From positions 2,093,001-2,157,000 of the forward strand of contig NZ_CP113524.1 of the NCBI RefSeq assembly GCF_026723765.1: a stretch of 64,000 nt of DNA, given 5' to 3'. The notes under the pieces were generated by a model, which ran no database searches, was not told the DNA's origin, and worked only from the letters and a program-made list of their open reading frames with translations. How positions within the stretch are numbered: the stretch's first letter is position 1; each line of letters opens with the position of its first letter. The stretch is from Lacrimispora xylanolytica (lineage in GTDB: Bacteria > Bacillota > Clostridia > Lachnospirales > Lachnospiraceae). The position numbers were made by a program, and so were the translations under genes. Positions 28,216 to 37,965 of the stretch are shown one piece after another.

Positions 28216-29589
28216 ATGAAAAAACGGGGATTAGCAGCATTGTTATGTGCAGTATTGGCAGCCACTACGATTGCAGGTTGTAGTTCTGCAACGGGGAATT
28301 CGGCATCTACGGAAAAAGGAGTTTCATCTGCGGGGAAAAAAGCCATGGAAGTAGGGGGAGATAATGTAACCACATTAAATGTATGGACGTTTATTGAACT
28401 TCATCAGGATTTCTATGTCGCGATGGCGGAGAAGTGGAATGAAGCTCATCCAGATAAAAAGGTGAAGCTGGTCTTAAGCAACATGCCTTATGATGACATG
28501 CATAACAAATTGTCTCTTGCACTGGAATCAGGGGAAGGGGCTCCTGATATTGTGGATATCGAGCTTGGAAAGTTCCCGGCATATATGGTTGGGAAAATAG
28601 GGCTAATGGAGCTGAATGATGTGATTGCACCTTATAAGGACAATATTGTTAAGTCCAGATTAGATATTTACTCCAAGGATGGAAAAGAATATGGCCTGCC
28701 AACCCATGTAGGAACTACCGTAGCATTTTATAATGAAAAACTGCTTAATGATGCGGGCATCAACTATAAGGATATTAAGACCTGGGATCAGTTTAAGGAA
28801 GCTGGTGTAAAATACCATGAAGCCACCGGTAAGTACTTCGCCTGTGTCGAGACTTCTGCCCAGTGGATGGTAAATCTGATGCTGGCCCAGAAGGGTGGGG
28901 ATTACATTGATAAGGATGGTAAGCTTAATATTGCAAGCAAAGAAATGGAAGAAGTATTGGAATACATAAAAGGAATGCAGGAAACGGGTGCATTTGCAAC
29001 GATTCCTGGAGGACAGCCGGATAATGAAGAGGCATATCCTTTCTATAATTCCGGAGATTATGCGGTTCAGATCATGCCTTTCTGGCAGACATCAAGATTT
29101 GTAAATTACATGACTGATATCAAGAAGCAAGTAGCCATTGCACCCGTACCTGTCTTTAGTGAGAGCGATGGTGAGGTTGCCACAATCGGCGGTGGTGGAA
29201 CTGGTACTGCAATTATTAAAAGCGGAAAGAACGCTCAGCTTGCTGCAGAGGTTATGGCTTTTATTAAGCTTTCCGAAGAATCCAACAAGGAAGTCTGGAA
29301 TGTGTTAGGCTTTGACCCTGTTAATACGGCTGTATGGAATGACACCTCCCTGACACAGAACCCTGATAACAAATTCATTCAGTACTTTACAAATTATCCA
29401 TTTGATACACTTATAAAAACCAAGGACAGCATAGGGATCCTGCAGGCTTATACGGATGAAAAGTATCCATCCATTAATAACGAATTCTGCAATGTCACTT
29501 TAAACAGTATTTTTGAAGATGGTATGGATGTGAAGGAAGCACTTCTTCAGTCACAGCAGACCCTTGACAATGAATTCAAAGAAAAGTGA
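28216..29589 (+). CDS. sugar ABC transporter substrate-binding lipoprotein
   Basis: A 457-residue extracellular solute-binding protein of the oligosaccharide (SBP_bac_1/8) type. The N-terminus is a lipoprotein signal, with the lipobox TIAGC and Cys22 as the lipidated residue. The mature part shows VWTFIELHQDF and AEKWNEAHPDKKVK typical of cluster D binding proteins. It is the first gene of an operon with two permeases and GH43; no ATPase is encoded, so a shared MsmK/UgpC-type ATPase is presumably used. AAAGGAGG precedes the ATG. Confidence 0.93.
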   Translation: MKKRGLAALLCAVLAATTIAGCSSATGNSASTEKGVSSAGKKAMEVGGDNVTTLNVWTFIELHQDFYVAMAEKWNEAHPDKKVKLVLSNMPYDDMHNKLSLALESGEGAPDIVDIELGKFPAYMVGKIGLMELNDVIAPYKDNIVKSRLDIYSKDGKEYGLPTHVGTTVAFYNEKLLNDAGINYKDIKTWDQFKEAGVKYHEATGKYFACVETSAQWMVNLMLAQKGGDYIDKDGKLNIASKEMEEVLEYIKGMQETGAFATIPGGQPDNEEAYPFYNSGDYAVQIMPFWQTSRFVNYMTDIKKQVAIAPVPVFSESDGEVATIGGGGTGTAIIKSGKNAQLAAEVMAFIKLSEESNKEVWNVLGFDPVNTAVWNDTSLTQNPDNKFIQYFTNYPFDTLIKTKDSIGILQAYTDEKYPSINNEFCNVTLNSIFEDGMDVKEALLQSQQTLDNEFKEK

Positions 29590-29600
29590 TAACTAAGCCG

Positions 29601-29632
29601 GGCTGCGGGTGGTCAAGTGCCCTTTCGCAGCC
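29601..29632 (+). other. intercistronic hairpin after the binding-protein gene
   Basis: GGCTGCG (29601-29607) pairs with CGCAGCC (29626-29632). Without a clear T-run it is better read as an mRNA-stabilising or partial-termination hairpin that keeps binding protein in excess over permease. Confidence 0.5.
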
Positions 29633-29668
29633 TGTTACTTTTGTCCAACGAAAAATGGGGTAAGATAA

Positions 29669-30553
29669 ATGAAAAAATTCTTTTATTCTAAAAAAATAGC
29701 TCCCTATGTGTTTATATGTCCTTTTGTAATCACTGTGCTGCTGTTCTGGCTGGTACCCATAGGTAACGGCGTGCTTTTAAGCTTTCAGGATGTGCTGAAA
29801 GAGCAATGGGTTGGATTTGACAATTATTCCAGGCTCCTTACGGATACCATATTTTTAAAAGCATTATGGAACAGCTTTAAATATATGGTGGGAACCTTGC
29901 TTCTTCTCATTCCATTTCCCTTATTATTTGCCTCATTGCTCAATAGTAAGCTGATGAAAAAAGCAGACATATTCAAATCCATCTATTTCATTCCGGCTTT
30001 GACCTCTGTGGTGGTGGCTGGTACTATTTTCCGGCTGATGTATGGGGAAGCTTCCACGTCATTATTTAACCAGGTCCTGGGATACTTCGGTATAGGGCCC
30101 ATAAAGTGGCTCAAAGGAGCGGGAACCAGTTTCTTCGCCCTTCTTTTACTGGCATGCTGGAGATGGACCGGGGTAAATATTCTTTATTTTCTTGCCGGTC
30201 TTCAAAGCATTCCCTCTGAACTATATGAGGCAGCCTCCATTGATGGCGCTTCCAAGTGGCAGCAGTTTAAAAAAATATCCATGCCTCTGGTGAAACCAAC
30301 TACGGTTTATGTACTTACTATCAGCATTTACGCAGGCTTATCCATGTTTATTGAGAGCAGCATGTTGTTTAAGGGCAATAACTCCCCCAATAACATAGGA
30401 CTGACGATTGTTGGTTATCTCTACCGGCAGGGAGTGGAGAAAAGGGCTTTAGGCTATGCCTGTGCAGTGGGATTCATTCTTTTGTTCGTTGTTATGGCGG
30501 TCAATATCGTACAGTTAAAGATTACGGGAACCTTTGAAGAGGGGAGAGAATGA
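29669..30553 (+). CDS. sugar ABC transporter permease (MalF/UgpA type)
   Basis: A 294-residue inner-membrane permease with about six hydrophobic segments (first at residues 10-32). The cytoplasmic ATPase-contact loop is visible as ELYEAASIDGASKWQQFKKI (EAA motif, about 190-209). It forms a heterodimer with the next gene's product. Confidence 0.93.
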   Translation: MKKFFYSKKIAPYVFICPFVITVLLFWLVPIGNGVLLSFQDVLKEQWVGFDNYSRLLTDTIFLKALWNSFKYMVGTLLLLIPFPLLFASLLNSKLMKKADIFKSIYFIPALTSVVVAGTIFRLMYGEASTSLFNQVLGYFGIGPIKWLKGAGTSFFALLLLACWRWTGVNILYFLAGLQSIPSELYEAASIDGASKWQQFKKISMPLVKPTTVYVLTISIYAGLSMFIESSMLFKGNNSPNNIGLTIVGYLYRQGVEKRALGYACAVGFILLFVVMAVNIVQLKITGTFEEGRE

Positions 30554-30554
30554 T

Positions 30555-31424
30555 ATGAACAAACAAGGCAGTGAAAAATTACATAGCAGCAGGGGACGGA
30601 AACGTTATGCTTCCGTAGCGCTTATCATTTTATTTTCCATTCTGGCTCTTCTTATCATTCTCCCTATCTGGGTGATGTTTGTAGCCAGCTTTAAACCGGG
30701 CAGTGATCTTTTGCAGTATGGTCTTAATCTCGATATCAATGTTTCCAGAATGAATCTTGATAATTACATTCTGTTATTTACCGGGCAGCATGAATACTGG
30801 AAATGGTTTTTTAACAGCATTTGCCTCACAATAATAACTGTTTTAAGTACTCTGATCATCAGTGCCTTTGTAGGCTATGGCTTTGCTGCTTATGAGTTCA
30901 AGGGAAAAAAGTTCTTGTTTCTCCTTGTGCTTTTAATTCTTTCCATTCCTCTGGAGGTAGTAATGCTTCCGCTATACAAGCAGATGTCTGCCTGGAAGAT
31001 GATGGACAGCTTTACAGCCGTGGTCCTTCCATTCGTTGCCCATGCCTCGACTATATTCTTCTTTCGTCAGTATTTGGTCAGCATTCCCCAGTCCCTGTTA
31101 GAAGCCGGAAGAATCGATGGAGCTACGGAGTATGGAATCTTTTTCCGGCTGATCATCCCTCTTATGAAGCCGGCCTTTTCTGCTATGGCAATCTTAAATG
31201 GAATGAATGCGTGGAATAATTATCTGTGGCCGCTTTTGGTAATCCGCTCTTCTGAAAAGTATCCTTTGACATTAGGACTTAATACACTCATAAATCCGTA
31301 TGGAGATAACTACAGCCTTCTGGTGGTTGGCTCTGTGTTTTCCGTAATACCAATATTTATACTCTTTGTGGCATTCCAGAAATACTTTATAGAAGGAATG
31401 ATGGCAGGAGCCGTGAAAGGATAA
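30555..31424 (+). CDS. sugar ABC transporter permease (MalG/UgpE type)
   Basis: A 289-residue partner permease with six membrane segments and the EAA loop SLLEAGRIDGATEYGIFFRL. The ATG at 30555 lies one base beyond the stop of the first permease and has GGGGAGA upstream; the longer reading from 30534 overlaps the previous gene and adds no membrane sequence. Likely translationally coupled to the upstream permease. Confidence 0.92.
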   Translation: MNKQGSEKLHSSRGRKRYASVALIILFSILALLIILPIWVMFVASFKPGSDLLQYGLNLDINVSRMNLDNYILLFTGQHEYWKWFFNSICLTIITVLSTLIISAFVGYGFAAYEFKGKKFLFLLVLLILSIPLEVVMLPLYKQMSAWKMMDSFTAVVLPFVAHASTIFFFRQYLVSIPQSLLEAGRIDGATEYGIFFRLIIPLMKPAFSAMAILNGMNAWNNYLWPLLVIRSSEKYPLTLGLNTLINPYGDNYSLLVVGSVFSVIPIFILFVAFQKYFIEGMMAGAVKG

Positions 31425-31436
31425 AGGTAATTTTAA

Positions 31437-32408
31437 ATGGACAAAAATAATTACAGAAAGACCCTCTATAATGAACCGTTTATACGCAATCGGGCAGATC
31501 CTTACATATACCGCCATGTGGATGGCACCTGCTATTTTACTGCTTCCGTCCCTGAGTATGACAGAATTATACTTCGCCGTTCCAGTACTTTGTTAGGTCT
31601 GAAGGACGAAAGGGAAATTACGGTCTGGGAAAAACACAAAAAGGGAATCATGGGAGCACATATCTGGGCACCTGAGATTCATTATATCAATGGAGGCTGG
31701 TATATTTATTTTGCAGCAGGGGAAACAGAAAATATCTGGGAAATCCGTCCCTATGTTCTGGAGTGCCTGGATGAAGATCCCATAACCGGAGAGTGGAAGG
31801 AACTTGGGATGATGGAGCCCTTTGATGAATATACCTTCCGGGACTTTTCCCTGGACATGACAGTATTTGAGCACAAGGGTGCCTGGTACTGTGTCTGGGC
31901 GGAAAAGGTCAGTTCAGGGAAAAAGATATCAAATCTCTATATTGCGGGAATGGAGTCGCCGTGTAAACTGTCTACAGAGCAGGTGACCTTGTCCGCCCCT
32001 GATTACGATTGGGAGAGGGTAGGCTTTTGGGTCAATGAAGGGCCTGGAGTATTAAAGCATGAGGATAAGATTTATATTACGTATTCCGCAAGCGCAACCG
32101 GAGAATGTTACTGCATGGGAATGCTTAGCATTAAGGCCGATGAAAATCTTATGGATAAAAATGCGTGGAAAAAGGAACGGACGCCTGTATTTCAAACGGA
32201 TAGAGAAAATGGAATCTTTGGTCCTGGTCATAATACCTTTGTAAAGGATGATGATGGAAACAGAGATATTATGGTTTATCATGCCAGACAGTACGATGAG
32301 ATTACAGGTGACCCCCTTTATGATCCCAACCGTCATACTTATTTAATGGAAGTTGGCTGGAATCAGGGAAAGCCGGTATTTGATGTTGAGCATAATATGA
32401 AGCCGTAA
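31437..32408 (+). CDS. GH43-family glycosidase (arabinofuranosidase/xylosidase type)
   Basis: A 323-residue five-bladed beta-propeller glycosidase without a signal peptide, so it acts on imported oligosaccharides. GH43-type catalytic acids are seen: the base Asp in NRADPYIYRH (near residue 20), the pKa modulator Asp in FSLDMTVFEHK, and the acid Glu in VNEGPGVLKH. An early WAPEIHYINGGWYIYFAAG is typical. Linkage specificity is not readable; alpha-L-arabinofuranoside or beta-xyloside are most likely. It follows the permease by 12 bp in the LacI-controlled operon. Confidence 0.88.
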   Translation: MDKNNYRKTLYNEPFIRNRADPYIYRHVDGTCYFTASVPEYDRIILRRSSTLLGLKDEREITVWEKHKKGIMGAHIWAPEIHYINGGWYIYFAAGETENIWEIRPYVLECLDEDPITGEWKELGMMEPFDEYTFRDFSLDMTVFEHKGAWYCVWAEKVSSGKKISNLYIAGMESPCKLSTEQVTLSAPDYDWERVGFWVNEGPGVLKHEDKIYITYSASATGECYCMGMLSIKADENLMDKNAWKKERTPVFQTDRENGIFGPGHNTFVKDDDGNRDIMVYHARQYDEITGDPLYDPNRHTYLMEVGWNQGKPVFDVEHNMKP

Positions 32409-32453
32409 TAAATGATTAACTTTATTCATAAAGAAAGATTTTTGCCTGTAAGC

Positions 32454-32482
32454 TTGATGAAAGACAGGAGTGACGTTATAAT
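32454..32482 (+). promoter_or_regulatory. promoter of the exonuclease gene
   Basis: TTGATG (32454-32459) and TATAAT (32477-32482), 17-bp spacer, about 50 bases before the start. Confidence 0.65.
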
Positions 32483-32533
32483 AGAAGCGTTACATAGACC
32501 ATAGATATATATTGATACAGAACGGAGGAAACT

Positions 32534-33202
32534 ATGGCTGTCAGACAGATAACAGGCAGACGCTTGAACCAGTATGCAAAAGACTACGTGGTATTTGATT
32601 TGGAGACCACTGGGATCAGTGCGCAAGAAGATTCTATTATAGAAATATCAGCAATCAAGGTAAGAGATCATAATCCAGTGGAGGAATTTACTGCTCTTAT
32701 AAATCCAGGCACTCATATACCAGTGGGAGCGACGAATGTTAACGGCATTACAGATGACTTGGTAAAGGATGCGCCGAAGCTTACAGAGGTGCTTCCCAAT
32801 TTCCTTTCTTTTATTGAAGGGGACGTTTTAGTAGGACATAACATCCAGTCCTTTGACCTTCCGTTTATTTACCGGGCAGCAGAGGAACTCCTTGAAAAAG
32901 AGGTTCCCAATGATTATATCGATACGTTACATATGGCCAGGGAATGTCTTCCTATGTTAAGGAGATATCGATTGGTGGATATCTCAGAATATTTTCAGAT
33001 TGAAACCAAAGGAGCCCATCGTGCGTTAAATGACTGCATTATGAATCAGCAGTGCTATGAACAAATGGGAAGGCTTATAAAAGAGACCACAGTAGAAATC
33101 TGTCCACAGTGTGGTGGCGAATTAAGGCGACGAAGCGGAAGATTTGGAGATTTCTATGGTTGTACCAATTATCCAAGCTGCCGCTTTACAAGAAACGTAT
33201 AA
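32534..33202 (+). CDS. DEDDh 3'-5' exonuclease with C-terminal topoisomerase-type zinc ribbon
   Basis: A 222-residue protein. The first 175 residues are a DnaQ-like exonuclease: VFDLETTGISAQEDSIIEIS (Exo I), VGHNIQSFDLPF (Exo II) and HRALNDC (Exo III, DEDDh type). The last 40 residues form a four-Cys ribbon (CPQCGGELRRRSGRFG, then CTNYPSC) of the kind found at the C-terminus of type IA topoisomerases. The fusion suggests a DNA-binding nuclease in repair, not the replicative epsilon subunit. It has a clear promoter of its own. Confidence 0.88.
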   Translation: MAVRQITGRRLNQYAKDYVVFDLETTGISAQEDSIIEISAIKVRDHNPVEEFTALINPGTHIPVGATNVNGITDDLVKDAPKLTEVLPNFLSFIEGDVLVGHNIQSFDLPFIYRAAEELLEKEVPNDYIDTLHMARECLPMLRRYRLVDISEYFQIETKGAHRALNDCIMNQQCYEQMGRLIKETTVEICPQCGGELRRRSGRFGDFYGCTNYPSCRFTRNV

Positions 33203-33232
33203 TCAAGGTTTGGTTTTGGAAAGGTATGGCGA

Positions 33233-33751
33233 ATGGAATTTTCTATCGAAAGGGCTTATTTAAATGAGTCTCAGGTTCTGGCTGAAATCATCGAATCTGC
33301 TTTTCGGGAGATAGAAAGAAAAGAGTGGTTCGTTGCAGATGACTCAGAAAGCATTTGGCGTCTGCTTCAGGAAGAAAAAGGGATAGCCTATAAGGCTGTG
33401 GAAAAAAGTACGGGAGCTGTGGCTGGAGTTTTAATTGCAGCTATGTATGGAATGGGAGAAGAAAACCTTGGTCATGATATCGGCCTGCCAAAAGAGGAAT
33501 TAAAAACAGTGGCTCATATGGAGTCTGTAGCAGTTCTTCCCGAATATCGGGGATATGGGCTTCAATATTTCCTCATGCAGGAGGCGCAGAAGGAACTGAT
33601 CGTACGAGGGTTCCGTTATTTCATGTGCACCATTCACCCGGATAACATCTACAGTAAGTCCAATGCAGTACGCCAGGGCTATGAGGTTGTTATGACGAAA
33701 GAAAAATACGGTGGTTACATAAGAGATATTCTTTTGAAAAAACTGGGTTAA
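33233..33751 (+). CDS. GNAT-family N-acetyltransferase
   Basis: A 172-residue GNAT enzyme with VAVLPEYRGYGLQYFLMQEA (residues 99-118) as the acetyl-CoA-binding motif A (R-G-Y-G). The rest of the fold is typical (SNAVRQGYEVV near the C-terminus). The substrate is unknown. It lies 30 bp after the exonuclease and may share its transcript. Confidence 0.85.
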   Translation: MEFSIERAYLNESQVLAEIIESAFREIERKEWFVADDSESIWRLLQEEKGIAYKAVEKSTGAVAGVLIAAMYGMGEENLGHDIGLPKEELKTVAHMESVAVLPEYRGYGLQYFLMQEAQKELIVRGFRYFMCTIHPDNIYSKSNAVRQGYEVVMTKEKYGGYIRDILLKKLG

Positions 33752-33777
33752 ATAAGAAGATGTGTTACAAAAAGCAA

Positions 33778-33830
33778 GCCCCCGGCGAAGCACCTTAAAT
33801 ATAAGATGCTCTTCGGGGGTGTTTTTTATT
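33778..33830. terminator. bidirectional terminator between GNAT gene and pyrI
   Basis: CCCCCG plus GAAG from about 33780 pairs with CTTCGGGGG (33811-33819) with a small bulge, followed by TGTTTTTT; the minus strand also has an A/T-rich tail at the pyrI end. Confidence 0.7.
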
Positions 33831-34251
33831 TTGTATATTTTTCTTCACAGTACATGCATCGATAGGTTTCTTTTCCTTCATCAGCAAGATAGAAAATATG
33901 AGGCAGTCCCTGTTCAATAGAAGTAATACAACGCGGGTTCTTGCATGGTATCACATTGGTGATTTTTTGAGGCAGGCTTAAAGATTTCTTTTCAGCGATC
34001 TGGTTATCCCGGATAATGTTAACGGTAATATTATGATCAATGTATCCAAGGATATCTAAATCAATATGGTTTAATCCGCCTTCTATTTTAATAATATCTT
34101 TTTTTCCCATCTTATTACTTTTGGCGTTCTTTATAATGGCTACCTGACAGTCCAGCTTGTCCAGACCAAGATGATAGTAAATCTCCAGACTTTTCCCTGC
34201 TTCAATATGATCCAGTACAATTCCTTCTTTTAATCCGCTGATATTTAACAT
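33826..34251 (-). CDS. pyrI: aspartate carbamoyltransferase regulatory subunit
   Basis: The 141-residue regulatory chain that binds nucleotides and structural zinc and holds PyrB trimers together. It shows the allosteric domain ([20 protein letters not shown]) and the C-terminal zinc domain with four Cys ([16 protein letters not shown]). It overlaps pyrB by 7 bp on the minus strand, so the two are coupled. Confidence 0.95.
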   Translation of the reverse strand: MLNISGLKEGIVLDHIEAGKSLEIYYHLGLDKLDCQVAIIKNAKSNKMGKKDIIKIEGGLNHIDLDILGYIDHNITVNIIRDNQIAEKKSLSLPQKITNVIPCKNPRCITSIEQGLPHIFYLADEGKETYRCMYCEEKYTK

Positions 34252-35168
34252 GATTTTTCTACCTCCAGTAAAGTCATAATCAGAGCCATTCGCACGTATA
34301 CGCCGTACTGTGCCTGTTTGAAATAAGCGGCTCTTGGATCCTCGTCTATTTCCACAGAAATTTCATTGACTCTGGGAAGGGGGTGAAGAACATACATATC
34401 TTCTTTTGCCAGCTTCATTTTCTTCTTGTCCAGGATATAGCAGTCTTTTAAACGAATGTAATCCTCTTCATTAAAGAAACGTTCCTTCTGGACACGGGTC
34501 ATGTAGAGAATGTCAAGGTCTGGCATGGCATCGTCAAGGCTGTCCATTTCCATAAATTCAATGTTGTTGGCCCGAAGCACATCTTCCCGGATGTATTCAG
34601 GTACACGAAGTTCTGGGGGAGAAATTAAGATAAATTTGATGTTCTCATATCGAACCAGAGCGTTGATGAGAGAGTGGACGGTACGGCCAAATTTAAGATC
34701 GCCGCAAAGCCCAATGGTTAAATCATGAAGGCGGCCCTTTAAAGAGCGAATGGAAAGCAGATCGGTAAGTGTTTGAGTGGGATGCTGATGGCCACCATCT
34801 CCGGCGTTAATCACTGGTATTCCGGAATGAGTAGCTGCCACTAAGGGAGCACCTTCCTTTGGATGTCTCATGGCACAGATGTCTGCGTAACAGGAGATGA
34901 CTCGAATGGTATCGGAAACACTCTCGCCTTTTGCGGCAGAACTGGAATCAGCAGAAGAAAAGCCCAGTACACTACCCCCCAGATTCAGCATAGCAGCTTC
35001 GAAACTTAAACGGGTTCTTGTACTTGGCTCATAGAATAATGTAGCTAATTTTTTTCCATCGCATACGTGGGAATATTTTGGAAGATTATCTTCGATGTCT
35101 TTTGCCAGATCTAAAAGTTGTCCGGTTTCTTCCACACTAAAATCTAACGGGTTAAGTAAATGTCTCAT
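34245..35168 (-). CDS. pyrB: aspartate carbamoyltransferase catalytic subunit
   Basis: A 307-residue catalytic chain forming carbamoyl-aspartate in pyrimidine synthesis. Carbamoyl phosphate site [16 protein letters not shown] (residues 46-61), [13 protein letters not shown] loop, MRHPKEGAP and [10 protein letters not shown] are all intact. The pair pyrB-pyrI is transcribed away from the ABC operon. The leader is only about 40 bases, with no sign of PyrR attenuation. Confidence 0.97.
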   Translation of the reverse strand: MRHLLNPLDFSVEETGQLLDLAKDIEDNLPKYSHVCDGKKLATLFYEPSTRTRLSFEAAMLNLGGSVLGFSSADSSSAAKGESVSDTIRVISCYADICAMRHPKEGAPLVAATHSGIPVINAGDGGHQHPTQTLTDLLSIRSLKGRLHDLTIGLCGDLKFGRTVHSLINALVRYENIKFILISPPELRVPEYIREDVLRANNIEFMEMDSLDDAMPDLDILYMTRVQKERFFNEEDYIRLKDCYILDKKKMKLAKEDMYVLHPLPRVNEISVEIDEDPRAAYFKQAQYGVYVRMALIMTLLEVEKSC

Positions 35169-35213
35169 AAGAATCTCCTTTATCCACTGAGTTATGGTTT
35201 CAAATTCTATCCC

Positions 35214-35219
35214 ATTATA
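35214..35219 (-). promoter_or_regulatory. -10 element of pyrB (minus strand)
   Basis: On the minus strand TATAAT (35219-35214) lies about 46 bases before the pyrB start; the -35 (TGGAAA) is weak. Confidence 0.5.
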
Positions 35220-35259
35220 TAGTATTCATTGGAATATTTCCACACTTTTTTGCGATTTA

Positions 35260-35268
35260 TGGTATAAT
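35260..35268 (+). promoter_or_regulatory. extended -10 element, candidate promoter of the MacB-like operon
   Basis: TGGTATAAT is an extended -10. A second TATAAT occurs at 35370-35375, nearer the gene; either could serve the operon starting at 35409. Confidence 0.4.
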
Positions 35269-35408
35269 CTTTTTTAGTCGAATTTCTAGAATAATTTTCC
35301 ATATTTGGTGTAAGGAATATGTAAGGAAGATTAAGAAAATATAGTAAGACCAGAAATGGTTACTTGTTGTATAATGTGTATGCAAAAGAAAGTCAGGAGG
35401 TAACTGTA

Positions 35409-36149
35409 TTGGCTGAAAATAAGACGCCTATGATTGAAGTGAAAAATCTATACAAGGTGTATAAGGTAGGAGATACCAAGGTTTATGCGCTGAACGGTGT
35501 CGATTTTACGATATATAAAGGTGAGTTTTGTGCCATCGTGGGGCCATCTGGTTCCGGCAAATCCACTCTTCTTAATATGATGGCAGGACTTGAAAAGCCC
35601 TCTAAGGGAGAGATTGTCATCGGTGGGAATCACATTGAAAAGCTTTCAGAAAATAAGTTGGTTGCATTTCGAAGAAAGCATGTTGGATTTATCTTTCAGT
35701 CTTATAATCTGATTAAAACCATGAATGCAACAGAGAACGTTGCCCTTCCCCTTTCCTTTCGGGGAGTTCCAAAGAAGATCAGAAACGAAAAGGCTTTAAA
35801 ATATATAAAACTGGTGGGGCTTGAAAAGCAAAAGAAGCATATGGCAAATGAGATGTCTGGAGGACAGCAGCAGCGAGTCGGCATTGCCAGGGCACTAGCC
35901 ATGGATCCTAAAATCATCTTTGCAGATGAGCCCACTGGAAACCTGGATTCAAAGACAACGAAGGAGATTCTGGGACTCATGCAAAAGATTGTACGGGAAC
36001 AGAATCAGACCCTTATTATGGTTACTCATGATAATTACATAGCAAAATTTGCAGACAGACAATTCCACATTGTAGATGGAAAAATATTTAAAATAGAGGA
36101 GCAGCATCATGAAGATACTGAGGAGGAAATCAGAGATGAAGAAGTTTAA
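35409..36149 (+). CDS. ABC transporter ATP-binding protein (MacB/LolD type)
   Basis: A 246-residue ATPase. Walker A GPSGSGKSTLLNMMAG, Q-loop FIFQSYNL, signature MSGGQQQRVGIARALA, Walker B IIFADEPTGNLD and the H-loop VTHD are all present. The TTG at 35409 is taken as the start because AGGAGG lies 8 bp upstream; the ATG at 35364 would overlap the -10 element. It works with the permease at 37955; the exported protein between them overlaps it by 14 bp. Confidence 0.92.
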   Translation: MAENKTPMIEVKNLYKVYKVGDTKVYALNGVDFTIYKGEFCAIVGPSGSGKSTLLNMMAGLEKPSKGEIVIGGNHIEKLSENKLVAFRRKHVGFIFQSYNLIKTMNATENVALPLSFRGVPKKIRNEKALKYIKLVGLEKQKKHMANEMSGGQQQRVGIARALAMDPKIIFADEPTGNLDSKTTKEILGLMQKIVREQNQTLIMVTHDNYIAKFADRQFHIVDGKIFKIEEQHHEDTEEEIRDEEV

Positions 36150-37965
36150 AAGGGGGGCAGTGTTACTTCTTGCGGTTCTTATGATGATTGCATCGGTACC
36201 TGGCGCAGTGTTTGCACAGTACGATGTCAGTCAGAATACGTACATAGATGCAAAGACCACTCCTTCCGGAAAGACAGGAGAAAGGACTACCTTAAATCTG
36301 ATCTTTACCAATAAATCAAGTCAGGATTTAAAAGGTGTCACGATTATGTTTGACAAAGGTGTGGCTCAGGAAGAATTTGAAGCCACCTCAGATGCGGCAG
36401 ATGAGACGACCACTGTCAGCATCGGTTCCATGTTCCCATTTGAGATTACCTCAAGTACTTTTGACGGAAAGCTCTTAGGAACGGTGAAACAGGGCGATTC
36501 CAAAAGCTTTTCCCTTTCTGGAAGAGTAAGACGTGATTTGTCTGAAGGCTATTATACCGTACCTCTTTTAGTGAAAGCGGATGGGAATGAATTCAGACGT
36601 GAAAAAGTAAATATCTGGATTACAAAATCCACTGGTACCACAGCGTCAGGCAGTAACCAGGGTACGATACAGTTTGAGCTGGGAGAGAACCAGAGTACTC
36701 CATTTGGAGTCTATCCCGATGTTATGAATTACAATATGAATGTCCGCAATGCTTCCGATATTACAGCCTTCGATGTGAATATCCGTATGAAAGTAGATCA
36801 GGACAGCACTAAATTTCCTTTTGACATAAATGACGGAAACTATACAAAGCATTACGACCGGATCGGTGGGGGGCAGAATATTGAAATCCCTTACAGCATG
36901 AGTATTCGCAAAGACGTTTACAGCGGCTATTATCCCATAGCCTTTGTGATTGAGTACCGTGACAGTACAGAGGGAGATATTCAAAAGGCCGAGGGAACGT
37001 TCTTTGTTAAGGTTCAAAACAAGGAAAAGGAAAGCGATACGAAGGAATTTAATGCCAATGACCGTTCCAAGGCAAGGCTGATTGTAGATGGATTCCAGAC
37101 CAACCCGGAAACCGTATATGCCGGTGATGAATTTGAGCTTACCCTTCATATGAAAAACGCATCAGAAAACGTTGCAGCCAGCAATATTCTTTTTAGCCTG
37201 GAATCAGAAAAGGTAACGGAAAGTGCGGTATTTACCACGGATTCCAGTTCTCCCTCTGTAGTCGTTAACTCTCTTGGAGCAGGTCAGGTAACTGATGTCA
37301 AGGTAAAGCTTCGGGCAGGTGCCTGGGTGGACCAAAGGACCTATGCCATAACCATAACCGAGAAATACGACAGCCCTGAGTTTAAGAATGCAGAAGAAAA
37401 AGTGGTTGTAAATATTCCTGTCAGACAGACACCACGTCTCAATACAGGAACCATAGAGGTTTCCCCGGATTCTGTTAATGTAGGATCAGAGACCAATGTC
37501 ATGTTCCCAATTAATAATACCGGTAAGGTTCTTTTATATAATGTTATGGTGAATTTCGTCGGAGATTCTATCCAGCAGACCAGCAGCTATGTAGGAAATA
37601 TAAAACCGGGTGAGACCGGGAATGTGGATGCTATGATCTCAGCCATTGCTCCAACGGCTGACGATGGAAGAATCAAGGTTCTCATTACCTATGAAGATGA
37701 AAATGGAGCTGTTAGTGAGCCTTTAGAGAAAGAAATAACCTTAATGGTATCAGACGCTCAGGAAACTGATTTTGGAGAAGAAGATCCAGGCGCACTGCCA
37801 ACGGATATGGAACCTCAAGGATTTGCCAAGTACCGGAATGTAATCGTTGCTTCTGTGATTGTAGTCCTGGCCGTAGGGATTATCGGCGGAGTGATTGTAT
37901 TCAAAAGGCTGAAAAAGAAAAAAGAAGCGGAAGCGTTAGATGAGGAAACAAATCATGAGATTTAG
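36136..37965 (+). CDS. exported CARDB-like multi-domain protein with C-terminal anchor
   Basis: A 609-residue surface protein. Signal peptide at residues 1-27 (VLLLAVLMMIASVPGAVFA, cleavage after AFA-type end), then several immunoglobulin-like CARDB/COG1361 domains, and a C-terminal membrane helix (about 573-595) followed by basic residues KRLKKKKEAE. Such proteins sit between ATPase and permease genes of MacB-like systems and may act as extracytoplasmic adaptors or receptors. AGGAGG lies about 10 bp before ATG 36136, and the gene overlaps the ATPase gene. Exact function unknown. Confidence 0.8.
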   Translation: MKKFKRGAVLLLAVLMMIASVPGAVFAQYDVSQNTYIDAKTTPSGKTGERTTLNLIFTNKSSQDLKGVTIMFDKGVAQEEFEATSDAADETTTVSIGSMFPFEITSSTFDGKLLGTVKQGDSKSFSLSGRVRRDLSEGYYTVPLLVKADGNEFRREKVNIWITKSTGTTASGSNQGTIQFELGENQSTPFGVYPDVMNYNMNVRNASDITAFDVNIRMKVDQDSTKFPFDINDGNYTKHYDRIGGGQNIEIPYSMSIRKDVYSGYYPIAFVIEYRDSTEGDIQKAEGTFFVKVQNKEKESDTKEFNANDRSKARLIVDGFQTNPETVYAGDEFELTLHMKNASENVAASNILFSLESEKVTESAVFTTDSSSPSVVVNSLGAGQVTDVKVKLRAGAWVDQRTYAITITEKYDSPEFKNAEEKVVVNIPVRQTPRLNTGTIEVSPDSVNVGSETNVMFPINNTGKVLLYNVMVNFVGDSIQQTSSYVGNIKPGETGNVDAMISAIAPTADDGRIKVLITYEDENGAVSEPLEKEITLMVSDAQETDFGEEDPGALPTDMEPQGFAKYRNVIVASVIVVLAVGIIGGVIVFKRLKKKKEAEALDEETNHEI

